From: Paradesertivirga sp966210515
Lineage (GTDB): Bacteria > Bacteroidota > Bacteroidia > Sphingobacteriales > Sphingobacteriaceae
Assembly: GCA_966210515.1 (NCBI GenBank)
Contig: CBIHLM010000011.1
Location: 1-64,000 of the forward strand
Length of the DNA stretch: 64,000 nt
Direction: 5' to 3'
Part shown: positions 27,602 through 36,255 of the stretch, in pieces
Layout: every line of letters starts with the position of its first letter
Position numbering within the stretch: position 1 is the stretch's first letter
Position numbers and translations under genes: made by a program
Notes under the pieces: generated by a model
What the model was told of the DNA's origin: nothing
The model's input: the letters and a program-made list of their open reading frames with translations, nothing else
Database searches by the model: none

Positions 27602-29986
27602 ATGATACACCTTATACGAAAGATGAAGAACTTGTTAATCCTGGCATTTCTCTTTGTAACTTTTAACAGTACTGCACAAATTCAGGAAATGAAGTTATTA
27701 AATTTCCCGGTCGATATTAGTCCCGACTTTAGAGACTTTACAAACACTTATTACCTGGCTGATAGTTTGTCGAAATTCAATCCCGCAACGGCAAGCGGGG
27801 AAATTTTATATAAACGATATAATTACGTTACCCGTCAGGCTTTTGATAATATGCTGGGCGTTTTGAGTCCTGCTAAATCGAACGAATTCCCTGGAACTGA
27901 ATATGCAGCATCGCCATCTTTGCCATTTTCTATTGAGTTTGTATCCCCCAGAACAGTTCGTATCAGAACAACTTCTGGTTTTCAGGCAAAACCAAACCAA
28001 GAATCATTAATGCTTGTAAACGGCAAGGCTCCTGTGGATAAATCATGGAAGTATTCGAAAATTTCTGGCGGCCACCGTTACACCAGTAATTTTGGTTCAG
28101 TAACTGTACTTGAACATCCTTGGCACGTAGAATTGCGTGACGCAAATGGACGTCTGCTTACTAAAACTGTTCACAGTCAGGATCATGCAGATACTAGTTA
28201 TACCCCGGTTGTTCCTTTTTCTTATGTAAGAAGAGCTTCCGATTATTCCCGTAGTATGTCTGCCGCTTTTTCACTTTCTCCGGGCGAAAAGATTTTTGGT
28301 TGTGGCGAATCTTTTACAGGATTTGATAAACGAGGTCAAAAAGTGGTTTTATGGGCTGATGATGCCAACGGCGTACAAAATGAAACCATGTACAAACCTA
28401 TTCCATTTTTCATGAGCAGCCGCGGTTACGGAATGTTTATGCATACTTCAACCCCTATTACCTGCGATTTTGGGAAATACTTTAGCGGTATTAATTCTAT
28501 GATGATTGGAGATGATGAATTGGATTTATTTGTTTTTTTAGGTGAGCCCAAAGATGTTTTAAATGAGTATACCAACCTTACCGGAAAATCTCCAATGCCA
28601 CCTTTGTGGTCCTTTGGTCTTTGGATGAGCCGGATAACTTATTTATCTGAAAAAGACGGTCGTGATGTAGCCGCAAAACTACGTGCCAATAATATCCCGG
28701 CCGATGTTATTCATTATGACACTGGTTGGTTTACCACTGATTGGAGGACAGATTACAAGTTTGCTCCCGATAGATTTAAAGATCCTGCTAAACTTCTAAC
28801 AGACTTAAAAAAAGATGGCTTCCACGTTTCTTTATGGCAGTTGCCTTATTTTACTCCCAAGAATATACTTTTTAATGAATTGGTTCAACAGAATCTGGTT
28901 GTAAAAGATGCTAAGGGAAATCTTCCTTACGAAGACGCTGTGTTAGATTTCTCAAATCCGGCTACTGTAAAATGGTATCAGGGTAAAATTGCCAACTTGT
29001 TGAAGCTGGGTGTCGGAGCTATTAAAGTAGATTTTGGCGAAGCCGCTCCTGCCAATGGAATTTATCACTCTGGTCGTACCGGGTTTTATGAGCATAATTT
29101 ATACCCTTTACGGTATAATAAAGCGGTTGCTGATATCACAAAACAAGTGAATGGCGAAAACATTATTTGGGGACGAAGTACTTGGGCGGGCAGTCAGCGT
29201 TATCCGCTTCATTGGGGAGGTGATGCCGAAAATACCAATACCGGAATGGCTGCTGAATTGCGTGCCGGTTTATCCTTTGGCTTGTCAGGATTTGCTTTCT
29301 GGAGCCATGATATCGGTGGATTCGTTCAAAAAACACCGGAAGAATTGTATGGCAGATGGGCTGCTTTTGGGTTTTTGTCATCGCACACCAGAACCCATGG
29401 TGCACCACCAAAAGAACCCTGGGAATATAGTCCTGAGTTTTTAAGAACTTTTAGGGTAACGGATGAAATGCGCTATAAGCTGATGCCTTATATCTATGCA
29501 CAGGCTAAAGATTGCTCTGAACGTGGCTTGCCTATGGTTCGTGCTCTATTTGTAGAATATCCAAACGATCCGGGTTCCTGGTTAATCGACGACCAGTATT
29601 TGTTTGGATCGAACATGCTTGTTGCTCCATTGATGGAGAATGTGCAGGAGCGTGATGTCTACCTTCCTCCCGGGCAATGGATTGATTATCAAAGCGGCGA
29701 GACTTATTCTGGTGGCTGGCATAAAATCAAACCCGGACAAGTAAGAGCGGTGGTATTGGTGAAGAATGGTTCGGTAATTCCTCATATAAAACTCGCTCAA
29801 TCAACTATGAAAATGGATTGGTCGAACATTGAATTAGTATCCTATTCAACCAACGGCGCTGATTCTGAAGGGCTTGTTTGTCTTCCATCGGATAATGTTC
29901 TAAAAAAAGTTTCAGTTTCGGGAAAAGCCCTAAAATCTGATCCTTACTCGGGAAAAGTAAAGTGGTTATTGACTTCATCTAAATAA
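27602..29986 (+). CDS. GH31 family enzyme, YicI-type probable alpha-xylosidase
   Basis: This 794-residue protein begins MIHLIRKMKNLL; the ATG at 27623 is an equally good start for the signal peptide ending NSTAQ. It shows the GH31 barrel with MPPLWSFGLWMSRITY, HYDTGWF, then IKVDFGEAAP carrying nucleophile Asp477 and HWGGDAENT carrying acid/base Asp541. The KxDFGE form is that of alpha-xylosidases such as YicI rather than WMDASEPD-type enzymes. It lacks the PA14 insert of the first GH31. Two GH31 enzymes with different active-site signatures suggest different roles, for example xylose removal in the periplasm versus at the surface, or on differently substituted ends. Confidence 0.87.
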   Translation: MIHLIRKMKNLLILAFLFVTFNSTAQIQEMKLLNFPVDISPDFRDFTNTYYLADSLSKFNPATASGEILYKRYNYVTRQAFDNMLGVLSPAKSNEFPGTEYAASPSLPFSIEFVSPRTVRIRTTSGFQAKPNQESLMLVNGKAPVDKSWKYSKISGGHRYTSNFGSVTVLEHPWHVELRDANGRLLTKTVHSQDHADTSYTPVVPFSYVRRASDYSRSMSAAFSLSPGEKIFGCGESFTGFDKRGQKVVLWADDANGVQNETMYKPIPFFMSSRGYGMFMHTSTPITCDFGKYFSGINSMMIGDDELDLFVFLGEPKDVLNEYTNLTGKSPMPPLWSFGLWMSRITYLSEKDGRDVAAKLRANNIPADVIHYDTGWFTTDWRTDYKFAPDRFKDPAKLLTDLKKDGFHVSLWQLPYFTPKNILFNELVQQNLVVKDAKGNLPYEDAVLDFSNPATVKWYQGKIANLLKLGVGAIKVDFGEAAPANGIYHSGRTGFYEHNLYPLRYNKAVADITKQVNGENIIWGRSTWAGSQRYPLHWGGDAENTNTGMAAELRAGLSFGLSGFAFWSHDIGGFVQKTPEELYGRWAAFGFLSSHTRTHGAPPKEPWEYSPEFLRTFRVTDEMRYKLMPYIYAQAKDCSERGLPMVRALFVEYPNDPGSWLIDDQYLFGSNMLVAPLMENVQERDVYLPPGQWIDYQSGETYSGGWHKIKPGQVRAVVLVKNGSVIPHIKLAQSTMKMDWSNIELVSYSTNGADSEGLVCLPSDNVLKKVSVSGKALKSDPYSGKVKWLLTSSK

Positions 29987-29995
29987 GACTAGCCG

Positions 29996-30247
29996 ATGCT
30001 TAAAGCAATAGCTGTTATAATTGGATTGCCTTGTTTCCTGTTTGCAGGGATGATGCAGGCTATTGTCCAAAATAAATATCCATTTCAGGATTACAGGCTT
30101 TCCATAGAACAAAGGGTAAGCAATATTATCTTTCTCCTTAGTTTAGAGGAAAAAATAAATTGCCTTGGTACTAATCCACCAATAGAACTTTTAATAGGAA
30201 GTTCCTCATCAACTATACACGCACAGAAAATCATAAATATCAATTGA
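29996..30247 (+). pseudogene. Truncated GH3 beta-glucosidase N-terminus (gene remnant)
   Basis: An 83-codon frame begins 9 bases after the second GH31 and starts with a signal-like segment (MLKAIAVIIGLPCFLFAGMM). It then reads KYPFQDYRLSIEQRVSN and LLSLEEKINCLGTNPPIE, the typical first 40 residues of a mature secreted GH3 enzyme. After that the sequence falls apart (LIGSSSSTIHAQKI) and stops, six bases before the next gene. The catalytic domains are absent. It is best read as the remains of a second GH3 gene whose body was deleted. A functional short peptide is possible but unlikely. Confidence 0.7.
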
Positions 30248-30253
30248 ACAACA

Positions 30254-32416
30254 ATGAGAAGAATCATTTTTACAAGTATTGTAGCGGGACTCTTTATCTG
30301 CACAGGTAGGTCTAATGCTCAACAGCAAACTGATCCGGGTACGGAAACGAAAATTAATAGTCTTTTGAAGCAGATGAGTCTGGAAGAGAAGATTGGAATG
30401 ATTCACGGTAAATCTTCATTTACATCGGGGGGTGTAGCCAGGTTGGGAATACCGGAATTAACAATGTCTGATGGCCCGCATGGCGTCCGTCCGGAACACG
30501 GCATCGATTGGGTGCTTGATAATAAAGGAAATGATTCTTCTACTTATCTGCCCGTGGGTATTACACTTGCCTCTACCTGGAATCCCGAGTTAGGATACGC
30601 TTTTGGTGCCGTTTTGGGCAGCGAGGCTAAGTTCAGAGGAAAAGATATTATTTTGGGCCCTGGTATAAATATAATGCGGACCCCTTTAAATGGTCGTAAT
30701 TTCGAATATATGAGTGAGGATCCTTATTTCATATCGAAAATGGTGGTTGGGTACATCAAAGGTGTTCAAGATCAGGGAATTTCAGCTTGTGTTAAGCACT
30801 TCATTGCAAACAATCAGGAAGTGAGACGGGACGGGATCAATGTAGAGATGAGTGAGCGGGCTTTACAGGAAATATACCTTCCAGGTTTCAAAGCGGCCAT
30901 AGTTGAAGGAGGAGCAAATTCTGTAATGGGCGCATACAATAAGTTTCGGGGCGAGTATTGTACCTATAACAATTATCTCGTAAATAAAATATTAAAGGGA
31001 AATTGGGGATTTACAGGACTTATGATGAGCGACTGGGGAGCAATTCACAGTACAAAAGAAGCATTGCTTGGAGGCGCAGATTTAGAAATGGGTTCTGATA
31101 TTGGTAAACCAGCATTGAAATTTCCCGACTTCTATTTTGCAGAGCCAGCTTTGAAAATGGTTCGAAGCGGAGAAGTCGCAGAGTCTGTGATAGATGAAAA
31201 GGTACGCAGGATTTTAAGGGTCATGTTTAAAACGAACATGATAAATGCAACTCGTAAACCTGGCGCATATGCAACTGCCGAGCATGCTGCAGTAGCAAAA
31301 AAAGTAGCTGAAGAAGGTATAATTTTATTGAAAAACAAGGGAAGTATTTTGCCGCTCCAAAAGGATGCAATAAAATCTATTGCGTTGATTGGTGCTAATG
31401 CTAATCGCGACAATGCAATGGGTGGAGGAAGTTCACAAGTTCGCCCTAAGTATGAAATAACACCCCTCGAAGGGATTCAGGCACGTGTTGCTAATAGTAC
31501 CGCAATCCGCTTCTCGCAGGGGTATACAATAGCCAGAGGTGCGAAAGCCGATGCGAAAATGATTGCCGAAGCTGTTGAGAATGCGAAAACCGCGGAAATT
31601 GCTATTGTTGTCGGCGGTTGGACTCACGGTTATGACTACAGTGTATGGGATGATAATGCCTACGATGCGGAGGGTGGCGACAAACCAGATATGACTATGC
31701 CGTTTGGGCAGGATGAACTAATTTCAGCTGTGATAAAAGCTAACCCAAATACAATAGTTGTTCTTTTTGGTGGGGGAGCAATGGATATAACCAAATGGGA
31801 AAGAAAAGCAAAGGCTATCTTACAAGTTGGTTATCCTGGACTTGAGGGAGGAACTGCTTTAGCAGAAATTTTATTTGGCGATATAAATCCTTCTGGCAAG
31901 CTAACATTTTCATGGCCTAAAACATTAAAAGAAGCACCGGCACATAAAATAGGAGAATACCCCGGCGATAGTATTACGGTGAAATATAAAGATGATATTT
32001 TCGTGGGATATCGTTATTTCGATAAATATAAAGTTAAGCCTCAGTTTAGCTTCGGACATGGATTATCGTACAGTACATTTAAATACGGTAAGCTTAATAC
32101 AAGTATAGCAAACGGAGTGGCAACAGTTAGATTGACTGTCGAAAATACCGGCAATACATCAGGTGCTGAAGTAGTGCAAGTATATGTGAGGGATAGGAAA
32201 TCTTCGGTTGTGCGTCCCGAGAAGGAATTAAAAGGATTTCAAAAGGTGTTTTTAAATGCGGGAGAATCCAAAGAACTTGCATTCTCGTTAAATTCAGATG
32301 CGTTTAGCTTCTTCGATGAAAAGCAAATGAAATGGGTTCAGGAACCTGGTGATTTTGAAATTCTGGCCGGGGCCTCGTCGTCCGATCTACGGGTCAAAAA
32401 GAAAATCAGGCTTTAA
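30254..32416 (+). CDS. GH3 beta-glucosidase
   Basis: The 720-residue enzyme has a signal peptide (ending RSNAQ) and the GH3 three-domain layout: barrel (LLKQMSLEEKIGMIHG, MSDGPHGVRPE, ILGPGINIMRTPLNGRNFEYMSEDP, CVKHFIANNQE), alpha/beta sandwich (VVGGW, VGYPGLEGGTALAEILFGDINPSGKL) and a C-terminal fibronectin-III-like domain (VTVENTG-like: LTVENTGNTSGAEVVQVYV). The nucleophile is Asp260 in MMSDWGA. It would release glucose from xylose-free ends of imported gluco-oligosaccharides, the last step of the pathway. It is the final gene of the locus, closed by a perfect 16-bp terminator. Confidence 0.93.
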   Translation: MRRIIFTSIVAGLFICTGRSNAQQQTDPGTETKINSLLKQMSLEEKIGMIHGKSSFTSGGVARLGIPELTMSDGPHGVRPEHGIDWVLDNKGNDSSTYLPVGITLASTWNPELGYAFGAVLGSEAKFRGKDIILGPGINIMRTPLNGRNFEYMSEDPYFISKMVVGYIKGVQDQGISACVKHFIANNQEVRRDGINVEMSERALQEIYLPGFKAAIVEGGANSVMGAYNKFRGEYCTYNNYLVNKILKGNWGFTGLMMSDWGAIHSTKEALLGGADLEMGSDIGKPALKFPDFYFAEPALKMVRSGEVAESVIDEKVRRILRVMFKTNMINATRKPGAYATAEHAAVAKKVAEEGIILLKNKGSILPLQKDAIKSIALIGANANRDNAMGGGSSQVRPKYEITPLEGIQARVANSTAIRFSQGYTIARGAKADAKMIAEAVENAKTAEIAIVVGGWTHGYDYSVWDDNAYDAEGGDKPDMTMPFGQDELISAVIKANPNTIVVLFGGGAMDITKWERKAKAILQVGYPGLEGGTALAEILFGDINPSGKLTFSWPKTLKEAPAHKIGEYPGDSITVKYKDDIFVGYRYFDKYKVKPQFSFGHGLSYSTFKYGKLNTSIANGVATVRLTVENTGNTSGAEVVQVYVRDRKSSVVRPEKELKGFQKVFLNAGESKELAFSLNSDAFSFFDEKQMKWVQEPGDFEILAGASSSDLRVKKKIRL

Positions 32417-32422
32417 GCGTGG

Positions 32423-32460
32423 AAATAAAAAAAGCTGCCCTAAAGCAGCTTTTTTTATTT
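32423..32460. terminator. Bidirectional terminator between GH3 and the small lipoprotein
   Basis: A perfect 16-bp stem spans 32423-32438 and 32445-32460 with the 6-base loop CCTAAA. The GCTGC/GCAGC core is flanked by A-runs and T-runs on both sides, so it can stop transcription from either strand. It marks the end of the polysaccharide locus. Confidence 0.9.
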
Positions 32461-32474
32461 CATTAAGGCGATAA

Positions 32475-32663
32475 TTACTGAGCAACAGCAGTATCAGTAG
32501 CAGTAGTATCAACAACTGTAGTATCAACAGATACTGTAGTGTCAAGAACTGTAGTATCAACAACAGTTGAATCAGCAGCTTCTTCATTTTGGTTTGAGCT
32601 ACAAGCAGCAACTGATAAAGAAATAGCTAAAGCTACGAAACCGAATTTGAATAGATTTTTCAT
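32475..32663 (-). CDS. Small acidic repeat lipoprotein
   Basis: A 62-residue product has a lipoprotein signal (LAISLSVAAC, then SSNQNEE). The mature part is about 42 residues made almost only of D, T, V, A and S in VDTT-type repeats (VDTTVLDTTVSVDTTVVDTT). Such short threonine/aspartate-rich lipoproteins are common and abundant in Bacteroidota, but no function is established. It has no enzymatic motif. The coding DNA consists of imperfect 12-21-base direct repeats, which makes length change by slippage likely. An overlapping leucine-rich frame on the same strand is a by-product of these repeats. Confidence 0.8.
   Translation of the reverse strand: MKNLFKFGFVALAISLSVAACSSNQNEEAADSTVVDTTVLDTTVSVDTTVVDTTATDTAVAQ
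32482..32580 (-). repeat. Imperfect tandem repeats encoding VDTT units
   Basis: ACTGTAGTATCAAC-like units recur through the 3' part of the small lipoprotein gene, producing Val-Asp-Thr-Thr repeats. Copy number may vary between strains. Confidence 0.6.
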
Positions 32664-32808
32664 TTTTTGGGATTAAAGTTTAAAGATTAAACAAATATTT
32701 CAATCATTAATACTGGTAATGATAAAAAGTAACCCCTTAATCTGACAAATTTTTAACTTTTTTTTTAACTAATATTGGGTTACAAATTTAACATTGGGGT
32801 ATTAACTA

Positions 32809-33375
32809 GTGAGCAAAGAGATAAAAAGTTCAGTACCAGAAGATAGCGAAGTTATATTAGGTATTCTTAATGACTCAAAAGGTACACTTGAAGGAATTTA
32901 TAAGGCATATTTCCCGATGGTGTTGCAATTGGTGATGACAAATAGTGGATCGGAAGATGACGCGAAAGACGTCTTTCAAGAATCTATTATTGTTCTTTAT
33001 GATAAAGTGAAAGCTGGAAGCTTCGAGTTAAACAGTAAGCTTAAAACATTTTTATATTCTGTATCCAGAAGGTTATGGTTAAAACGTTTAAATGTAAAAA
33101 GCAGAAACTCTGGCAATATTTCCGATTTTGAAGATGTTCTTGCGGTAGAAGCAGATTTAGAATATCATGAGGAGAAGGATCGGCAATTCAAGCAAATGGA
33201 TGAGGCATTGTTACATTTAGGAGAACCTTGTAAAACTATTATTGAGGAATTCTACATCAATAATAGGTCAATGCAGGAAATCTGTGAGGCATTTGGTTAT
33301 ACCAATGCCGATAATGCAAAAAATCAAAAATACAAATGCCTTCAACGCCTTAAAAAGATATTTTTTAAGACATAA
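32809..33375 (+). CDS. RNA polymerase sigma-70 family (ECF-like) sigma factor
   Basis: The 188-residue protein begins with GTG at 32809; no closer ATG keeps the N-terminal domain. Sigma region 2 runs about 25-100, with YKAYFPMVLQLV and the DVFQESIIVLYDKVKAG helix that contacts core polymerase and the -10 region. Region 4 is about 130-186, with LGEPCKTIIEEFYINNRSMQEICEAFGYTNADNAKNQKYKCLQRLKK, a helix-turn-helix for -35 recognition. It lies 12 bases before a membrane protein with an anti-sigma-like N-terminus, so the pair most likely forms a sigma/anti-sigma unit. The regulon is unknown. Confidence 0.88.
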   Translation: MSKEIKSSVPEDSEVILGILNDSKGTLEGIYKAYFPMVLQLVMTNSGSEDDAKDVFQESIIVLYDKVKAGSFELNSKLKTFLYSVSRRLWLKRLNVKSRNSGNISDFEDVLAVEADLEYHEEKDRQFKQMDEALLHLGEPCKTIIEEFYINNRSMQEICEAFGYTNADNAKNQKYKCLQRLKKIFFKT

Positions 33376-33387
33376 TAAACTAATAAC

Positions 33388-34470
33388 ATGGAATTGACAG
33401 AACGTATTGAAGCTTATTTAAATGGAGAAATGTCTGAATCAGAACGTCAGGCTTTCGAAAAGATGAGGGCAGAAAATTCCGTATTAGATCAGCAGGTAGT
33501 TGCTCATAAAGCATTTATTACTTCATTGAAAAATTATGGTCAAAAAAGGCACCTCATCTCAGCAATGAATGCCATTCATGAGAAACTGGATGTTGATCAA
33601 ATAAAGGCCGAGGTAATGCCAACCGGTGCTTTGGTTCGTATTCTTTGGAATAAATACAGAATGAATGCGGCCGTGGCTGCATCTGTAGCAATTCTGGCGG
33701 TATTTACTTCATTGTTTTCCACCGGATATTTTTCCCAAATGAATGCCAGTAAGTCTGATTATAATGCCTTGCGTCGGGCTGTAAGTTTCGAAATAGGAAA
33801 AGTAAAAGAAGATCAGAGACAAATATTAAAAAATATTAGTACTCCGGTAAATCCGGGTGTATTCGGGGGGACAGGATTTGCCTTAACGTCAAACGGATAT
33901 TTGGTTACGAATAGCCATGTAATAAGTGGCGCAGATTCAATTTATGTACAAAACTCTCGTGGAGAATCTTATAAAGTTGAGGTGATTTATTCAAACACTA
34001 CGGACGATGTTGCTATCCTGAAAATTATCGATAATCGTTTCCAATCATTAGGGGGACTCCCTTATTCGTTCAAGAAGGTTACTTCGGACGTTGGTGAGAA
34101 TGTTTTTACTATGGGCTTTCCTAAAGATGATTATGTTTTCGGTAGGGGATATTTAAGCTCCAAAACAGGGTATAAGGGCGACACTACAGAATATCAGGTC
34201 GATATATCAGTAAATAACGGTAACAGTGGCGGACCTTTACTTGATAATAAAGGAAATGTAATTGGGATTATAAAAGGAAAGCAATCTGCTTCTGATGGCG
34301 CTGCTTTTGCCGTAAAATCCAAATATATCCTCTCTGCTATAGAATCTCTTTCAAAGGATTCTGATAACTCGGAAATTGTACTTACCAAGCGGAATTCTTT
34401 AACTGGTTTAAGTACCAGTGATCAGATAAAGAAGCTTGAGAAATATATTTTCATGGTAAAAGTATATTAA
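33388..34470 (+). CDS. Membrane-anchored HtrA-like serine protease with anti-sigma-like N-terminus
   Basis: This 360-residue protein has three parts. Residues 1-70 (IEAYLNGEMSESERQAFEKM) resemble the cytoplasmic N-terminus of Bacteroidota anti-sigma factors, without the zinc HxxxCxxC motif. One membrane helix follows (about 92-115: NAAVAASVAILAVFTSLF). A periplasmic trypsin/HtrA-type domain (about 155-320) has an intact triad: His177 (TNSHVI), Asp207 (DDVAIL), Ser280 (GNSGGPL). There is no PDZ domain. It is co-transcribed with the sigma factor 12 bases upstream. The inferred topology puts the protease outside and a sigma-binding tail inside, so protease state could control sigma release. This is a model, not shown. 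Confidence 0.82.
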   Translation: MELTERIEAYLNGEMSESERQAFEKMRAENSVLDQQVVAHKAFITSLKNYGQKRHLISAMNAIHEKLDVDQIKAEVMPTGALVRILWNKYRMNAAVAASVAILAVFTSLFSTGYFSQMNASKSDYNALRRAVSFEIGKVKEDQRQILKNISTPVNPGVFGGTGFALTSNGYLVTNSHVISGADSIYVQNSRGESYKVEVIYSNTTDDVAILKIIDNRFQSLGGLPYSFKKVTSDVGENVFTMGFPKDDYVFGRGYLSSKTGYKGDTTEYQVDISVNNGNSGGPLLDNKGNVIGIIKGKQSASDGAAFAVKSKYILSAIESLSKDSDNSEIVLTKRNSLTGLSTSDQIKKLEKYIFMVKVY

Positions 34471-34487
34471 TACGCTTTTAAGAAAAC

Positions 34488-34520
34488 GAAAAGCCCTTCT
34501 TTTGTAAGAAGGGCTTTTTT
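34488..34520 (+). terminator. Terminator after the sigma/protease operon
   Basis: AAGCCCTTCTT (34491-34501) and AAGAAGGGCTT (34506-34516) form a perfect 11-bp stem with a 4-base loop, flanked by A-rich and T-rich runs. It lies between the protease stop and the convergent nuoD stop and may act in both directions. Confidence 0.9.
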
Positions 34521-34554
34521 ATTGGTTAAAATTTGCTCTGGTATTGTTCAGCTT

Positions 34555-35739
34555 TTACCTATCTACTTCACCCAAAACAATATCAATAGAGCCAATTATT
34601 GCAATCAAATCAGCTATTAAAACGCCTCTTGATATTTCGGAAATTACTGACAGGTTATGAAAGCTCGGAGCACGAGCTTTAACGCGTTTGGGTATTTCGC
34701 TTTTGCCATCTGTTATGAAATAATACCCTAACTCACCTCTTGGAGTCTCAGCTCTGCAATAAAAATCCTGAGCCTTAGGGATGATTTTTTTTGGGAGTTT
34801 AGCGCGCGGATCGAATTCAGGAGTTCTTTTTAAGTCCTTTTGTAGTCGTTCAAGACATTGCTCAATTATTTTAACTGATTGCTCAATTTCGTCAATGCGT
34901 ACTTTATATCTATCCCAACAGTCGCCTATTGTACCCATTTCGCCTTTCCCTACCGGAATGTCAAACTCCAGTTCGGGATAAGCCGAATATTCATCAACAC
35001 GCCTCAAATCCCATTTTAACCCGGAAGCGCGCAGCATCGGACCGGTACAGCCATAATTAATTGCAACATCTAATGGTAATATGCCCACATTTGCAGTCCG
35101 TGAAATGAAAATTTGATTGTCTGTAAGAAGGGCATTCAATTCAACCATTTTAGGTTTAAAGTAATTGATAAACTCTTTACAACGCTCCTCAAATCCCACA
35201 GGCAAATCGTAATATAATCCACCCACCCAGATATAATTATATAATAGTCTTGAGCCCGATGCCCATTCAAGCATATTCATAATATGCTCTCTGTCTCTGA
35301 AACACCATAAAAACGGAGTGAACGCGCCGATATCAATGCCGTATGTTCCCAGTGCAATAAGATGAGAACTGATTCGGTTAAGTTCGCACACCAGGACCCG
35401 AATGTATTCAACGCGTTTGGGTATATCTTTGTCAATACCGAGCATCTTCTCCACGCCCATAACCCATGCATGAGAGTTGTTCATTGATGCCAGGTAATCC
35501 ATCCTGTCGGCAAAAGGAATGGTTTGCTGATAGGTCAAATTTTCTGCGTGTTTTTCGAAGCAACGGTGCAGATATCCCATATGTGGAATAACCTCTTTAA
35601 CAATTTCGCCATCAGTAATTACTTCGAGCCTTAAAACACCATGTGTGGAAGGGTGCTGAGGTCCGATATTTATAATCATTTCATGCGTTTCAGCCTCGGC
35701 AATAAGTTTATCGTACCTGGTTGCGTATTTAGTATCCAT
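34555..35739 (-). CDS. nuoD: NADH-quinone oxidoreductase subunit D (49 kDa)
   Basis: This 394-residue subunit of complex I lies in the peripheral arm next to the quinone site. It is recognised by INIGPQHPSTHGVLRLE, HMGYLHRCFEKHAENLTYQQ, CELNRISSHL, FLWCFRDRE and the C-terminal SEIPKRVKARAPSFHNL and IAIIGSIDIVLGEVDR. Length is normal. It follows nuoC by 20 bases and ends the operon; no nuoE-N genes follow, which means the rest of complex I is encoded elsewhere in this genome. It converges on the sigma/protease operon. Confidence 0.96.
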   Translation of the reverse strand: MDTKYATRYDKLIAEAETHEMIINIGPQHPSTHGVLRLEVITDGEIVKEVIPHMGYLHRCFEKHAENLTYQQTIPFADRMDYLASMNNSHAWVMGVEKMLGIDKDIPKRVEYIRVLVCELNRISSHLIALGTYGIDIGAFTPFLWCFRDREHIMNMLEWASGSRLLYNYIWVGGLYYDLPVGFEERCKEFINYFKPKMVELNALLTDNQIFISRTANVGILPLDVAINYGCTGPMLRASGLKWDLRRVDEYSAYPELEFDIPVGKGEMGTIGDCWDRYKVRIDEIEQSVKIIEQCLERLQKDLKRTPEFDPRAKLPKKIIPKAQDFYCRAETPRGELGYYFITDGKSEIPKRVKARAPSFHNLSVISEISRGVLIADLIAIIGSIDIVLGEVDR

Positions 35740-35759
35740 AATTCCCGCGGGGATGGTTG

Positions 35760-36254
35760 CTATACTTTAATTCCTCTGTAATACTCCTGTGCTTTATAAT
35801 CCTTGCGAAGTGGATAGCCTTCCCAATCATCGGGTAATAATATTCTTCTTAAATCGGGGTGGTCTTTGAAACTTATTCCGAATAAATCAAAAGCTTCCCG
35901 TTCATGCCATTCAGCCGTGCGCCAAACTGTACTAACGGAGGGAAAGGAAGGAAGATCTTCGCGACTCCTGTCGTGATACTTTACTACCTTTAGTGTTAAC
36001 TGCGTTTTGTAGGGAATGGATGCAAGATTATATACAATGCCGAACATATTCTCTTCAATGCCGTAATCTACTCCGGATAAACATTCCAGCAAATCAAAAT
36101 ATGTTTGTTCGTTATCTCGAAGCTCAAAGCATACATCCGCTATTTTATCCGGATGGATTATTAGAGCAGATTGTAAGCCGCTGGTTTCCTCTTTTATAAT
36201 TACCTCGGCTCCAAACTTGCCTAAAAGCAATTGTTTAATTTCTTCCAAACTCAT
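35760..36254 (-). CDS. nuoC: NADH-quinone oxidoreductase subunit C (30 kDa)
   Basis: The 164-residue protein matches the 30-kDa subunit of complex I, with the signature ERE(A)FDLFGISFKDHPDLRRILLPDDWEGYPLRKDY near the C-terminus. It is separate from nuoD rather than fused as in Escherichia coli. Its ATG is one base after the pdxH stop, so it is translationally coupled to pdxH. Genes nuoA and nuoB, which normally precede it, are not here. Confidence 0.95.
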   Translation of the reverse strand: MSLEEIKQLLLGKFGAEVIIKEETSGLQSALIIHPDKIADVCFELRDNEQTYFDLLECLSGVDYGIEENMFGIVYNLASIPYKTQLTLKVVKYHDRSREDLPSFPSVSTVWRTAEWHEREAFDLFGISFKDHPDLRRILLPDDWEGYPLRKDYKAQEYYRGIKV

Positions 36255-36255
36255 T

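Noticed and set aside
32387..32611. A leucine-rich minus-strand frame (LLILQ repeats)
   Set aside because: It is the alternate frame of the VDTT repeats in the small lipoprotein gene; its leucine runs come from the repeat DNA.
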